The translations under genes were made by a program, and so were the position numbers. The notes beneath the pieces were generated by a model that searched no databases, was not told where the DNA came from, and was given only the letters and a program-made list of their open reading frames with translations. DNA of 64,000 bases from BQJU01 sp964015035 (GTDB lineage Bacteria; Bacteroidota; Bacteroidia; Chitinophagales; Saprospiraceae), in NCBI GenBank assembly GCA_964015035.1, contig CAXHCA010000008.1, forward strand, positions 1 to 64,000, in the 5' to 3' direction. Position 1 is the stretch's first letter, and the number at the start of each line of letters is the position of its first letter. Positions 9,729 to 18,596 of this stretch are shown here, piece after piece.

Positions 9729-10550
9729 CTATGGAAACTGCATCGGATCAGGATGTAGGAAGGTATAATTCAAATCCTTTTTAACTTTTGTATTCAGAAT
9801 GAGCTTCCCATCTTCCCCATTCATTTGAAAGGTGGGAGGCTCCATTCCCAGTTGTTGGGCCATAAAGGGATAAATGGTGGCCTTAGTCGGGTGTTCATCG
9901 GCTACTACCTGATAGATTTCTCCCCATCTTTCTTGTTGTATAATGGCGCTAATAATGGCGATACAATCATCGCGGTGTACCAAATTGACAGGGGCTAATC
10001 CATTGGGGAGATTTTTTTTGCCTGCCAAAAAGCGACCTGCTTTTCGGTCACCACCGGCCAAGCCAGACAGCCGAAGTATCGTTGATTGGAGATCTTCTTC
10101 TGCGCGTAGTAGGTTTTCTGCAATGACCAATCCACGGCCGGAGCTCGTACTGGGAAGCGGCTCGGTATGTTCCGTAATTTTTCCCGGCAAATCCCCATAA
10201 ACACTGGTAGAGCTGGCAAAAATTATTTTTTGAATTCCTCCGTCGAGGGCTGCCCACATAATGGCTTCCACTTCTTGTGGGTACTTCATTTCTACCCCTT
10301 CTCTGCGGCGGCCGGGGGGAATGTTGAGGAGGAGAATATCACTGGAGAAAAAGTCATTTTCAGATGCGATGACCCCGGATTCACCGACTTCAATCAGGTA
10401 TGGTTCAATACCCGCATCGGCAATGGGCTGTAGCTTACTGCGGGTAGTAGTGGAGCCTTTAACCCGGTGCCCTTCTTTGACCAACTGGATGCCCAGAGGA
10501 AGACCCAACCAGCCACAACCCAAGATGGAAATACTATACTGTTTGCCCAT
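9729..10550 (-). CDS. NAD(P)-dependent epimerase/dehydratase-like SDR protein (YeeZ-like)
   Basis: 273 residues. The N-terminal Rossmann motif is SILGCGWLGLPLG (residues 7-19), a GxGxxG variant with G-C-G-W-L-G, which is characteristic of the YeeZ/'SDR family' group rather than classical epimerases. An SSTSVYG segment near residue 114 supplies the Ser and Tyr of the extended-SDR active site, although the usual YxxxK is not obvious. It probably reduces or oxidises a small metabolite; the substrate is unknown. It is convergent with the MFS gene and its start is 75 nt from the divergent Rof-like gene. Confidence 0.78.
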   Translation of the reverse strand: MGKQYSISILGCGWLGLPLGIQLVKEGHRVKGSTTTRSKLQPIADAGIEPYLIEVGESGVIASENDFFSSDILLLNIPPGRRREGVEMKYPQEVEAIMWAALDGGIQKIIFASSTSVYGDLPGKITEHTEPLPSTSSGRGLVIAENLLRAEEDLQSTILRLSGLAGGDRKAGRFLAGKKNLPNGLAPVNLVHRDDCIAIISAIIQQERWGEIYQVVADEHPTKATIYPFMAQQLGMEPPTFQMNGEDGKLILNTKVKKDLNYTFLHPDPMQFP

Positions 10551-10624
10551 ACTATGTTGTCAAATATTTTATGAATTCAACAAGGTGGCTTCAAACTTGT
10601 TTATAGAAAGTATAATCAACCAAG

Positions 10625-10879
10625 ATGTCAACATATATTCCCATCAACTGCAGCTACTACGATGAACTGGAGGCCATTGCGACCTTGCGGAAGGTAGTCA
10701 CCATTCATTTTAGGGATCAGGCCGGAATAGATCGGCAGGTGAACGCAAAAATCACCAATCTCTTCACCAAAGAGAAGGAAGAGTTTATGGTATTAGACAA
10801 CGGCCTGCAAATCCGCCTGGATCAACTGATTAGCGCCGATGGTAAAGCCGTACCCCGGGACAATCATTGTCAGTTATAA
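10625..10879 (+). CDS. rof: Rof/YaeO-like Rho-binding antiterminator
   Basis: 84 residues. The N-terminus YIPINCSYYDELEA aligns by eye with the Rof pattern YxPINCxxYDxLE, followed by a small beta barrel (VTIHFRD..., then EFMVLDNGLQIRLDQLISADG) like the second half of Rof. In E. coli, Rof binds the transcription terminator Rho and blocks its RNA-binding site, reducing Rho-dependent termination. The length (84) equals that of the E. coli protein. The gene is divergent from the SDR gene and convergent with the beta-helix lipoprotein gene, with only 5 nt between the stop codons and no terminator. The family call comes from pattern recall, so the function in this phylum is inferred. Confidence 0.75.
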   Translation: MSTYIPINCSYYDELEAIATLRKVVTIHFRDQAGIDRQVNAKITNLFTKEKEEFMVLDNGLQIRLDQLISADGKAVPRDNHCQL

Positions 10880-10884
10880 ATCCA

Positions 10885-12384
10885 TTATTGCTGAAACTCA
10901 AAACATCCGGCATCCGGCAGGTTATCTCGTGGATTTCCTTCCAAATCTGTCGTTGGTGTTGCTAATTGTAGTCCAATATCAATGGCAATAGACATTGTAT
11001 CCAGGTGATAGTCATCTTCGTCTGAGTCTATGAATAATTCATCTGTCCGGGTACCATTGACGCAATTGTTACAAAAGGTTTCAAAAAAGTCAGCATACAG
11101 GCCCATATTTTCCGTCAATAGCTCGTCCACTTTCACCAGGCAATTATCCATTTTTACATCAAACAAACTCGGATCTTGGCGTCCACTGATGTCACTAAAA
11201 TCGATCTCATCACGGCGCGAGCCAAAGAAGATACAATTTTGAAACCGCGCCTTTAATGGATTGATGGCTTGTAGTTCACATGACAGAGGTGTGCCTTTAT
11301 AGCAGAAGGAGTTGCCCATGCTTACTGCGGAGGCATCAACACCGTAGCTGGCAAAGGTACAGTGCGTGAAATTATAGCTTCCTCCCAGGATCAATTGCAG
11401 GGAAGAAGCGTTATTGTTGTACAGCAAGCAGTTGGTGGCATCAATGGTACTGTGAAAGCCGATGAGTCCACCTCCGGTCGTATTATAAAACTGGCTATTG
11501 CTTACACTCAGTTCGGCGGTAGAGTCCACATAGATACCAAATGCCGCGTTTTTGACGATGGCATGATCAATCTTATTGCCTTTACTCCCCTTACTGAGGA
11601 TGATGCCATACCATTGGCCGGCTACTTCCTGAAAAGGTTCTTCGAGGCGATCACCTTCGATAATCACGGGCTGATCGGCGGTGCCTTCCACTTTTAATTG
11701 ACCATTGGGGAGGAAATACAGGATCCCATCATTAAAGATTCCAAACAGGTCGTTCTGAGCCACTCCACCGTGCACATAGACGTGGGTGCCGGCAGGAATA
11801 CGCAGTAAGCAGCTATCGATCAACACCTCCCCATAGATGACATAGGGTTTATCATCGTCCCAGACCCATTCTTCATTGTCACAAGTATAGATGGCCGGTA
11901 CGCCTTTGTTGAAGCGGCTAGGCAAGTAATTGGCATTTTGCCCCCAGGCTTCTAAGCGAATTTCCTGGGTATTGCCGTTGGTTTCAAAGATAATTTTATC
12001 TTCTATGACAAACGGGCTGACAGATTCCGGTTGATCGGGATCAATAGTCACTTCCACAAAAACGTAGATGCTGTCATTGGCCCATACTTCTACTTCTTCC
12101 ACGGAATTGCCGGGATTACCATCCACATTCATTCTGAAAAAGGCGCCTTCTGTACCCTCAAGGCGGGCTTTGGAAATGCGGATCGCCTGGTCGTTTCGAT
12201 TGAACACTTTAAAAGAACGCGTGGCGGAGCCCAATTCCGTAAAAACGGTATCAAAGCGCAAGGTATCCAGCGAAAACTCCAGCTTGACACTGCTATCCGT
12301 TGTAAAGGACTCCTTTTTATCGCAGCTGGCTAAAGACCAAACGAGTATAGCCAGTAAGCCAAGTGGTAAGGTTATTTTTTTCAT
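10885..12384 (-). CDS. Lipoprotein with right-handed beta-helix-like repeats
   Basis: 499 residues starting at MKKITLPLG. The frame extends 33 nt further upstream, but the lipoprotein signal begins here. The lipobox is SLASC (Cys22). Residues ~40-140 form an Ig-like or DUF1573-like beta domain (FKVFNRNDQAIRISKARLEG...). Residues ~200-420 show short repeating turns (GNKIDHAIVKNAAFGIYVDS, SNSQFYNTTGGGLIG, HCTFASYG) typical of parallel beta-helix proteins. Similar lipoproteins are common in Bacteroidota, and I know of no defined role. Expected at the outer or inner membrane, facing the periplasm or the surface. A good promoter lies upstream at 12403-12434. Confidence 0.8.
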   Translation of the reverse strand: MKKITLPLGLLAILVWSLASCDKKESFTTDSSVKLEFSLDTLRFDTVFTELGSATRSFKVFNRNDQAIRISKARLEGTEGAFFRMNVDGNPGNSVEEVEVWANDSIYVFVEVTIDPDQPESVSPFVIEDKIIFETNGNTQEIRLEAWGQNANYLPSRFNKGVPAIYTCDNEEWVWDDDKPYVIYGEVLIDSCLLRIPAGTHVYVHGGVAQNDLFGIFNDGILYFLPNGQLKVEGTADQPVIIEGDRLEEPFQEVAGQWYGIILSKGSKGNKIDHAIVKNAAFGIYVDSTAELSVSNSQFYNTTGGGLIGFHSTIDATNCLLYNNNASSLQLILGGSYNFTHCTFASYGVDASAVSMGNSFCYKGTPLSCELQAINPLKARFQNCIFFGSRRDEIDFSDISGRQDPSLFDVKMDNCLVKVDELLTENMGLYADFFETFCNNCVNGTRTDELFIDSDEDDYHLDTMSIAIDIGLQLATPTTDLEGNPRDNLPDAGCFEFQQ

Positions 12385-12402
12385 ATTTTTTATTGTAGCG
12401 CA

Positions 12403-12434
12403 CAAAGATATGGTCAAGTGGGCAAAGATTACAA
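12403..12434 (-). promoter_or_regulatory. Promoter of the beta-helix lipoprotein gene
   Basis: On the minus strand, TTG (12434-12432), a 21-nt spacer, then TATCTTTG (12410-12403). This matches the Bacteroidota -33/-7 pattern TTG-N19-23-TAnnTTTG. The start codon at 12384 lies 18 nt downstream. Confidence 0.6.
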
Positions 12435-12640
12435 CTTAATAAATGGAAACCTCACCTCATTAAGTGACATTACCCATGTTTTAACGTCAATAAGACAGTA
12501 GATGATGCGGGTTTTAGCCCGTTTTTAAAGATAAAGTCGCCCTTTTTGCACGAATATATTCGGCGGGAAAAAGCGATTTTTTGAAGCTCGAATTTAATCA
12601 AGGTTTGTGTTAACCAGTCCAAAAGTTACCACCCGGACAG

Positions 12641-12669
12641 TTGCAATGCCGCGAAAACTGCTAACTTTG
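12641..12669 (+). promoter_or_regulatory. Promoter of the glycosyltransferase cluster
   Basis: TTG (12641-12643), an 18-nt spacer and TAACTTTG (12662-12669) match the Bacteroidota consensus. The first glycosyltransferase start is 47 nt downstream. It is divergent from the lipoprotein promoter. Confidence 0.6.
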
Positions 12670-12716
12670 CAACATAAAACCAGGCCACACGCAACATAAG
12701 CCATAAAAAAGACAAA

Positions 12717-13415
12717 TTGGAAAAACCAGTCATTGACGTTATCATACCGGCATACAACGAAGAACAATCAATCGGGCTGGTGGTTAAAGATATTCCCCGG
12801 CCTTTGGTTAGAGAGATTATCGTTTGTGATAATGCTAGTACGGATCAGACGGCAGCCAATGCCAGAGATGCAGGTGCTACTGTGGTGTCTCAGCCAAGAA
12901 AGGGATACGGGAGTGCTTGTCTCAAAGGAATGGAATATATTGCAGCTCGTCCGGCAGCGGAACAGCCCGATATTATCGTTTTTGTAGATGGAGACTATTC
13001 CGATCATCCGGAGGAGTTACCCCTTTTGGTAAAACCCATTGTGGAAGCACACTATGATATGGTGATCGGTTCCAGGGCTTTGGGGGATATGGAAAGAGGG
13101 GCCATGATGCCCCAGCAGGTTTTTGGCAATTGGTTGGCCACCAATTTGATTAAGCTTTTTTACGGCTATGAATTTACTGATTTGGGGCCCTTTCGGGCGA
13201 TTAGCTGGGAAAAATTGCAGGAAATTAAGATGTCCGATCCCGATTTTGGTTGGACAGTGGAGATGCAGGTAAAGGCCGCCAAGTATGGATTGAAATGTAC
13301 GGAAATTCCTGTAAGTTATCGGCGTAGGGTAGGGGTTTCCAAAGTATCGGGAACCATAAGAGGAACCATTTTGGCGGGACATAAAATATTGTGGACTATT
13401 TTTAAATTATTATAA
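12717..13415 (+). CDS. Family 2 glycosyltransferase, polyprenyl-phosphate mannose/glucose synthase-like
   Basis: 232 residues, a single GT-A domain. Visible features are VDVIIPAYNEEQSIG (nucleotide-binding strand, residues 5-19), CDNASTDQT, and DGDYSDHPEE (the D-x-D metal site near residues 89-92). There are no membrane helices. The size and motifs fit the dolichyl-phosphate mannose synthase-like group, which charges a polyprenyl-phosphate carrier in the cytoplasm for use by GT-C enzymes. A GT-C-like enzyme sits two genes downstream, which fits that role, though this is inference. The start is a TTG at 12717. No ATG or GTG is placed to cover the first beta strand. Confidence 0.85.
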   Translation: MEKPVIDVIIPAYNEEQSIGLVVKDIPRPLVREIIVCDNASTDQTAANARDAGATVVSQPRKGYGSACLKGMEYIAARPAAEQPDIIVFVDGDYSDHPEELPLLVKPIVEAHYDMVIGSRALGDMERGAMMPQQVFGNWLATNLIKLFYGYEFTDLGPFRAISWEKLQEIKMSDPDFGWTVEMQVKAAKYGLKCTEIPVSYRRRVGVSKVSGTIRGTILAGHKILWTIFKLL

Positions 13416-13430
13416 ACGCTTTTGGCGGAC

Positions 13431-13476
13431 AAGTGCAGGTTTGGAACGGGTTTTACTAACCACCAAGCATGCCCTG
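13431..13476. repeat. Possible degenerate copy of the dispersed hairpin repeat
   Basis: AAGTGCA..TTTGGAA near the left end and ACCACCAA.CATGC.CT at the right, with GGGTTTTAC between, resemble a shrunken copy of the repeat at 8334-8416. The match is imperfect and short. It lies in the gap between the first and second glycosyltransferase genes. Confidence 0.3.
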
Positions 13477-13627
13477 AAATAAAATTTTTACCTTCTTTGA
13501 CAACTCTCCCTGATATAAAATCGGGAGCAAACTAAAATGTGAAGCACAGATCAATATAGGATGTGGCGATTTGCATTTTCGATTGACTTTCAATCACGAG
13601 ACTTGTCGAAGAACCAACTTTTAAAGG

Positions 13628-15205
13628 ATGGCTCTGATCGCGTATACCGTATTGGGCATTTATACCATCGCACTCACTTACATTACCTTGTATTGTGTGA
13701 TGCAATTCAATTTGTTGTATCACTACAAAAAGGGCAAACGCAATGGCGCGGAAGCCAGTTCGCCGGTGCGGAAGGAAATGAAAACTCCACAAATGGCTAT
13801 GGCTGGGGATGAACCCGGAAATTTTGCCAACAACGGCATGGTCGATTCCGAGGAGGAACAAGAATTGCCTTTTGTCACGATTCAATTGCCTATCTTTAAT
13901 GAAATGTATGTCATTGAGCGGCTTATTGATAGTGTAATGCAGTTTGACTACCCCAAGGATCGTTTTGAAGTTCAGGTGTTGGATGATTCTATCGACGAAA
14001 CCGTCGAGGTGACGCAAGCTAAAGTAAAAGAATACCGGGCGAAAGGCTTTCAAATCGAGCAAATTTGCCGCACGGACCGAAAGGGATTTAAGGCGGGGGC
14101 TTTAAAAGAGGGCATGAAATATGCCAAAGGAGAATTCATCGCCATTTTTGATGCTGATTTCTTGCCACGGCCTGATTTTTTGAAGAAAACCATTCCCTTT
14201 TTCCAAGATGAAAAAATTGGCGTAGTGCAAACCCGCTGGGAACATATCAACGAAGATTATTCCTTGATTACGCGCTTGCAAGCCTTACAGCTGAATGTAC
14301 ATTTTACGGTGGAACAAACCGGCCGGATGAATGGCAATCACATGCTGCAATTCAATGGTACCGCAGGTGTTTGGCGTCGCAAAGCCATCGAAGAAGCTGG
14401 AGGTTGGGAGGCAGATACCCTTACGGAAGACCTGGATTTAAGTATTCGGGCACAACTCAAAGGCTGGAAAATCAACTTTTTGGAGGATGTGGGGTCTCCC
14501 GCTGAGCTTCCTATAGAAATGAATAGCTTAAAATCCCAGCAATTTCGCTGGATGAAAGGCGGTGCAGAAACGGCCAAAAAAATGCTGCCCACCGTGTGGA
14601 AATCAGACTTGAGCCTTTCGCATAAAATTCATGCAACGGCCCACCTCTTGGCCAGCTCCATTTTTGTATTTGTCTTTATCACAGGGGTGTTTAGTGTGCC
14701 TTTGTTGTTTTTCCTCGGCGACTTGATCGAACTTGGGTTTAGCAAACATTTCTTTGCTTATTTCCTCGTGGGGCTGTTGTCTATCGTGGCCATCTACTAC
14801 GTAGCCAATGTACAAGCCATTCCCGAACATGCCCAGGATTTTACCAGGTCGGTTTACAAGTTTATCTTCCTCTTTCCACTGTTTCTGGCCTTGTCTATGG
14901 GACTATCCCTGCACAATACGGTGGCGGTCATTCAGGGCTTTTGGGGTAAAAAGTCACCCTTTGTGCGAACGCCAAAATTCAACATCAAATCTCTGCGTGA
15001 TAACATCACCAGCAAGAAATACCTCAATCGGAAACTCTCCTGGACTACCGTGATGGAGGGGTTGTTGGCCCTTTATTTCTTTGGGGCAGTGGTATTGGGG
15101 ATTCATTTGCAGAATACGACCTTTATCGTCTTCCATTTGATGCTGTTTTTGGGCTATGGCGCCATCTTCTTTTTTACCCTTCGGCCCGTAAGCCTGCGTC
15201 GGTAA
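13628..15205 (+). CDS. Processive family 2 glycosyltransferase, cellulose synthase-like membrane protein
   Basis: 525 residues. One N-terminal membrane helix (residues 3-25) is followed by a cytoplasmic GT-A domain with VTIQLPIFNE (~78), VLDDSID, DADF (DxD, ~178), TEDLDLS (the TED catalytic base region, ~265) and QQFRW (the QxxRW motif, ~304), and then four or five C-terminal helices. This arrangement marks the BcsA/ceramide-glucosyltransferase-like group that extends or transfers hexoses at the inner membrane. The acceptor is unknown, and no PilZ domain is present, unlike BcsA. The ATG at 13628 places the first helix at the N-terminus. The stop codon (TAA) is immediately followed by the ATG of the next gene, so translation is likely coupled. 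Confidence 0.88.
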   Translation: MALIAYTVLGIYTIALTYITLYCVMQFNLLYHYKKGKRNGAEASSPVRKEMKTPQMAMAGDEPGNFANNGMVDSEEEQELPFVTIQLPIFNEMYVIERLIDSVMQFDYPKDRFEVQVLDDSIDETVEVTQAKVKEYRAKGFQIEQICRTDRKGFKAGALKEGMKYAKGEFIAIFDADFLPRPDFLKKTIPFFQDEKIGVVQTRWEHINEDYSLITRLQALQLNVHFTVEQTGRMNGNHMLQFNGTAGVWRRKAIEEAGGWEADTLTEDLDLSIRAQLKGWKINFLEDVGSPAELPIEMNSLKSQQFRWMKGGAETAKKMLPTVWKSDLSLSHKIHATAHLLASSIFVFVFITGVFSVPLLFFLGDLIELGFSKHFFAYFLVGLLSIVAIYYVANVQAIPEHAQDFTRSVYKFIFLFPLFLALSMGLSLHNTVAVIQGFWGKKSPFVRTPKFNIKSLRDNITSKKYLNRKLSWTTVMEGLLALYFFGAVVLGIHLQNTTFIVFHLMLFLGYGAIFFFTLRPVSLRR

Positions 15206-16567
15206 ATGGGGGCCAAGTTGCTTAAATCAATTCCTCAGCTGTCGGCCATTCACTGGCTGATTGGCCTTGCCTTATTGGGGCTTACCGGAGCCCTTGGCTT
15301 TATACCCACTCAATCGGATTTTGCAACATTGATGTTGTTGTATATCCCCTTTTTTGGCCTCTATTTATGGTGCATCAAGCGGATTTCCTCCCGGGAAGTC
15401 CCTTTCTTTTTGCTGATCGCTATTGCGGCACGACTGATCATGCTGTTTGCCTTTCCTCAATTGTCAGACGATGTCTACCGCTTTATTTGGGACGGGCGCT
15501 TGTTGATCAATGGGTATAATCCATTTGAACAATTGCCCATTGATTACATCAAGGGCGCGGAGGCGATACCAGGCTTGACGTCAGCGCTTTTCCAGGAGCT
15601 CAACTCTCCGGAATATTTTACCATCTACCCACCGGTGGCGCAAGCGACATTTGCCTTGTCTTGTTGGGTTTTTCCGACAAATATTGTAGCGAGCGCCTTA
15701 GTTATGAAATTGGTATTGATCGCTTTTGAGATGGGCAGTTTGTGGCTATTGGTGAAACTCTTGAAGCATTATGAGCTCCCTGCTCAACTCATCTTGATCT
15801 ATGCCCTTAATCCACTGATTATCTTAGAAATTAGTGGCAATCTTCACTTTGAAGGGGCAATGATTTTTTTCCTCTTGCTCGCCTGGTGGTTGCTCATTCG
15901 GGAGCGTTGGCTTTTGTCGGCGCTGGCCCTGGCGTTGTCCGTCGCAGCAAAATTATTGCCACTCATGTTTTTGCCCCTATTAATTCGGCGCCTAGGTTGG
16001 AAACGAAGCCTGGCTTATTTTGCCGTGTTGGGCGGTGCACTACTCTTATTATTTGTCCCGCTCTTCAGTCAGGCATTTCTGCAAAATTTTGGCAACAGCC
16101 TCGATTTATATTTTCGCAAGTTTGAGTTTAACGCCAGTATTTACTACCTGCTCCGGTGGCTCGGTTACCAACAGGTGGGCTACAATCTGATCGCCTACAT
16201 CGGTCCGGGATTGGCCTTGGGTACCCTTTCGGGAATATTGCTTTTTACCCTGAGTGAACGGCGTCCAAGTCTGCGCAATTGGCCCACTGCCATGCTTTTT
16301 GCCATTACCTTATATTTGTTTTTTACGACCACCGTACATCCCTGGTATACAGCCATGCCATTGGTGCTTAGCATCTTCACCCGCTTTCGCTTTCCCGTCT
16401 TGTGGACCGGACTGGTTATGTTGACCTACGTCAATTACAGTTATCCGACCTATTTTGAAAACTTGTGGGTGGTGGCCTTGGAGTATGGGGTGGTTGTGGG
16501 AATGATGGTTTGGGAGGTTTGGCACAAAAGCCCACCTGAAAATAGGATGATTGATCCTGGTGCATAG
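15206..16567 (+). CDS. GT-C-type membrane glycosyltransferase (mannosyltransferase-like)
   Basis: 453 residues with about eleven membrane helices. The first large extracytoplasmic loop has SDDVYRFIWDGRLLINGYNPF (~residues 91-111), with the acidic pair characteristic of polyprenyl-phosphate-dependent GT-C enzymes. A late segment HPWYTAMPL (~375) is also typical of the family. It probably transfers a sugar from a polyprenyl-phosphate donor on the periplasmic side of the inner membrane. It starts directly at the TAA of the upstream gene (TAAATG), so the three glycosyltransferases likely form one unit making a surface or lipid-linked glycan. The exact product cannot be told from sequence. Confidence 0.8.
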   Translation: MGAKLLKSIPQLSAIHWLIGLALLGLTGALGFIPTQSDFATLMLLYIPFFGLYLWCIKRISSREVPFFLLIAIAARLIMLFAFPQLSDDVYRFIWDGRLLINGYNPFEQLPIDYIKGAEAIPGLTSALFQELNSPEYFTIYPPVAQATFALSCWVFPTNIVASALVMKLVLIAFEMGSLWLLVKLLKHYELPAQLILIYALNPLIILEISGNLHFEGAMIFFLLLAWWLLIRERWLLSALALALSVAAKLLPLMFLPLLIRRLGWKRSLAYFAVLGGALLLLFVPLFSQAFLQNFGNSLDLYFRKFEFNASIYYLLRWLGYQQVGYNLIAYIGPGLALGTLSGILLFTLSERRPSLRNWPTAMLFAITLYLFFTTTVHPWYTAMPLVLSIFTRFRFPVLWTGLVMLTYVNYSYPTYFENLWVVALEYGVVVGMMVWEVWHKSPPENRMIDPGA

Positions 16568-16698
16568 ACTTTGACTTCTGGCGTTATGGGGGGGATCATT
16601 TTATCGCATCTCCTTCACCCGAAAGTTCCGGGATAGTTAAAAATTGGCCTTAATTTCATTTCAATATTTTCTAAATATGATCCCTGCTGCCGAATTGT

Positions 16699-16706
16699 TA
16701 TCTTTG
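16699..16706 (+). promoter_or_regulatory. Candidate -7 box upstream of the TPR-like gene
   Basis: TATCTTTG matches TAnnTTTG exactly, 17 nt before the ATG at 16724. No convincing TTG at the expected -33 distance. Confidence 0.35.
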
Positions 16707-16723
16707 GTGAAAATTGTCATTCC

Positions 16724-18283
16724 ATGAAACAAGGTCTCATCTTGCTGGCCGTATTTTTTTGCAATACACTGTGGGCACAATACGCTGTAAAAGCGGTCCA
16801 CGAAATGGATTTCCACTCTCCTTTTGAAGAAACCGTTTTAAAAGCGCCGTTGCCTAAAACACCGCAGGATCAGGTGCGCCTATTACTTGCGGCTTCTCCC
16901 AATAATAGCGAACACGACTATCGGTACATCGAAGTAGAGTTGCGGCAAATTTACCGGGAGTTGGAACGGGAGAAAGTAAACCGGAAATCCACTAAAAATG
17001 CAGTTGAAATTATTAATAAGTACCTGAGAAAGAAATACTTTCGAAATTACAATGAATACGCCGGGTTTGAACAACTCTTTAGCCATAATTTATACAACAC
17101 GGCAACGGCAACGGCTATGTATGCCTTGATTTTTGAACATTTTGAGTTGCCCTATTACATTCAGATGGAGCCTCAACGGCTTTTTCCGGTCGTCGATCCC
17201 GGTAAAGCAACAATTGTGCTCAATACCGATAGTCCTTCACAACTTAAGAAAAAGCGCAAAAGCAGATTTGCGCGAGACTATGTACAATTGTTACGCGAAT
17301 TGCGCTTGCTCAATGGCCAGGAAACAGTTTCGGAAGAAAGCCTCTTTTACCAGTATTATGCTCCGGAAGAAACTCAGATTAGCCTAAATCAGTTGGGAGG
17401 CATCCTCTACTACCAGCAGGCACTGCAACAATATGATAAAAAGCAATATGGTAAGGCACTCCAGCTGGTCGACAAAGCTCATGCCTTATTTCCCTTGCCT
17501 CGGCATGAATCTTTCCGGTACACTTGCCTCTTTCAATTGGCCAAATCCAGAGATATTTTGCAAACAGGTGATGCTTCTGGCATCTTCCAGCTGTATGAAC
17601 AATACCCGATACCGGCGGTTCGAAAGGAAGTGGTGAATTCATTCTACCGCTTCACAGATTATCAATTGGTGGAAAAACGGGAACCCGAGAAACTGGCAGC
17701 AATTTATCAGTCCTACCGCCAGCACTTGCGTAAAGAAACGAATATGCTAGAGCAAATCCGGGAGATTTATTTTACCCAACTGGCCCGTTATTACGCCCGT
17801 CAAAACGAAACGATTAAGGTTTTGGAATGTATGGATAGCATCAAACACGACTATCCACGCGACAAGAAAATTCAAGATGCACTGGCAGGGCTTTTGGTAG
17901 AATCACTGAGCAATCAACGCGACTTTGAGAAAGGCCTGCGTGAATTAGAAGAATACAAAAAGCAGTATCCTTTTTTGCGAAATCACCCTTTCCTGCAAGA
18001 TCGCGACCTATTCTACAGAGCAGAACGCATTCGGCAAAGTTTTGATCAGGATGAAATGGATCAGGGCCTGCGCTATTTGGATGATTTTGAACAGGCGCTT
18101 GCCGTTAGCGGCCATTTACCGCGGGTAGAATTGTGGGTGACCACTGCATATACAGCTGCCTCCAATTATTTCTTTCGTGCCGAAGACTATCCCAACGCCC
18201 GATTGATGATCCAGCGAGGTCTCAACCTGCAACCAAACGATGCCTATCTGAAAAACCAATGGGAATTGCTCTGGAATTACTAA
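16724..18283 (+). CDS. Secreted TPR-like protein, function unknown
   Basis: 519 residues with a clear signal peptide (MKQGLILLAVFFCNTLWAQ, cleavage after ~19). Residues ~100-160 (NEYAGFEQLFSHNLYNTATATAMYALIFEHFELPYYI) recall a transglutaminase-like core region without an obvious Cys-His-Asp triad. Residues ~225-520 are helical with TPR-like units, such as YYQQALQQYDKKQYGKALQL and the final ARLMIQRGLNLQPNDAYL. Predicted periplasmic. The stop codon TAA (18281-18283) coincides with the left edge of repeat copy 2, whose conserved edge reads CTAAGTGCATG, so the repeat may have supplied the present C-terminus. I recognise no characterised family. Confidence 0.78.
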   Translation: MKQGLILLAVFFCNTLWAQYAVKAVHEMDFHSPFEETVLKAPLPKTPQDQVRLLLAASPNNSEHDYRYIEVELRQIYRELEREKVNRKSTKNAVEIINKYLRKKYFRNYNEYAGFEQLFSHNLYNTATATAMYALIFEHFELPYYIQMEPQRLFPVVDPGKATIVLNTDSPSQLKKKRKSRFARDYVQLLRELRLLNGQETVSEESLFYQYYAPEETQISLNQLGGILYYQQALQQYDKKQYGKALQLVDKAHALFPLPRHESFRYTCLFQLAKSRDILQTGDASGIFQLYEQYPIPAVRKEVVNSFYRFTDYQLVEKREPEKLAAIYQSYRQHLRKETNMLEQIREIYFTQLARYYARQNETIKVLECMDSIKHDYPRDKKIQDALAGLLVESLSNQRDFEKGLRELEEYKKQYPFLRNHPFLQDRDLFYRAERIRQSFDQDEMDQGLRYLDDFEQALAVSGHLPRVELWVTTAYTAASNYFFRAEDYPNARLMIQRGLNLQPNDAYLKNQWELLWNY

Positions 18284-18475
18284 GTGCATGTTAGGGGGGC
18301 TTTAGCAGCAAAAATTGCAGGTTTGGGGTTCTCGCGAGGCTCATTTTTGAGTACATCTCGGCTGAGCCGAGACGGACGAAAAAATACCCGAAGTGAGGTT
18401 CCGGAATCCCGGTTTTACCGGGGCTGAATAGCTTGCCCGAATATACTTCAGGGACTACCTCCAAACATGCACTAA
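18281..18475. repeat. Dispersed hairpin repeat, copy 2 (long form, inverted relative to copy 4)
   Basis: About 195 nt bounded by TAAGTGCATGTT and ACCTCCAAACATGCACTAA. It contains the central palindrome CTCGGCTGAGCCGAG, the CCCGGTTTTACCGGG hairpin and TCTCGCGAG. Read in reverse complement it matches copy 4 (51736-51933) along nearly its whole length. It fills the gap between two convergent genes. Confidence 0.9.
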
Positions 18476-18596
18476 CGCTTGAAGCTTACGCCACAATTCT
18501 ACCTGTATGTCCCTACAAGACGAGGCATTCTACATCAACCCAATATAAAATATAAACCTTACCCCCAATATCTTCCCTCTCAACGCTCCCTCGCTT

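Noticed and set aside
12505..12525. Short hairpin CGGG..CCCG with T-run in the divergent gap
   Set aside because: Four-bp stem only and no gene ends nearby to be terminated.
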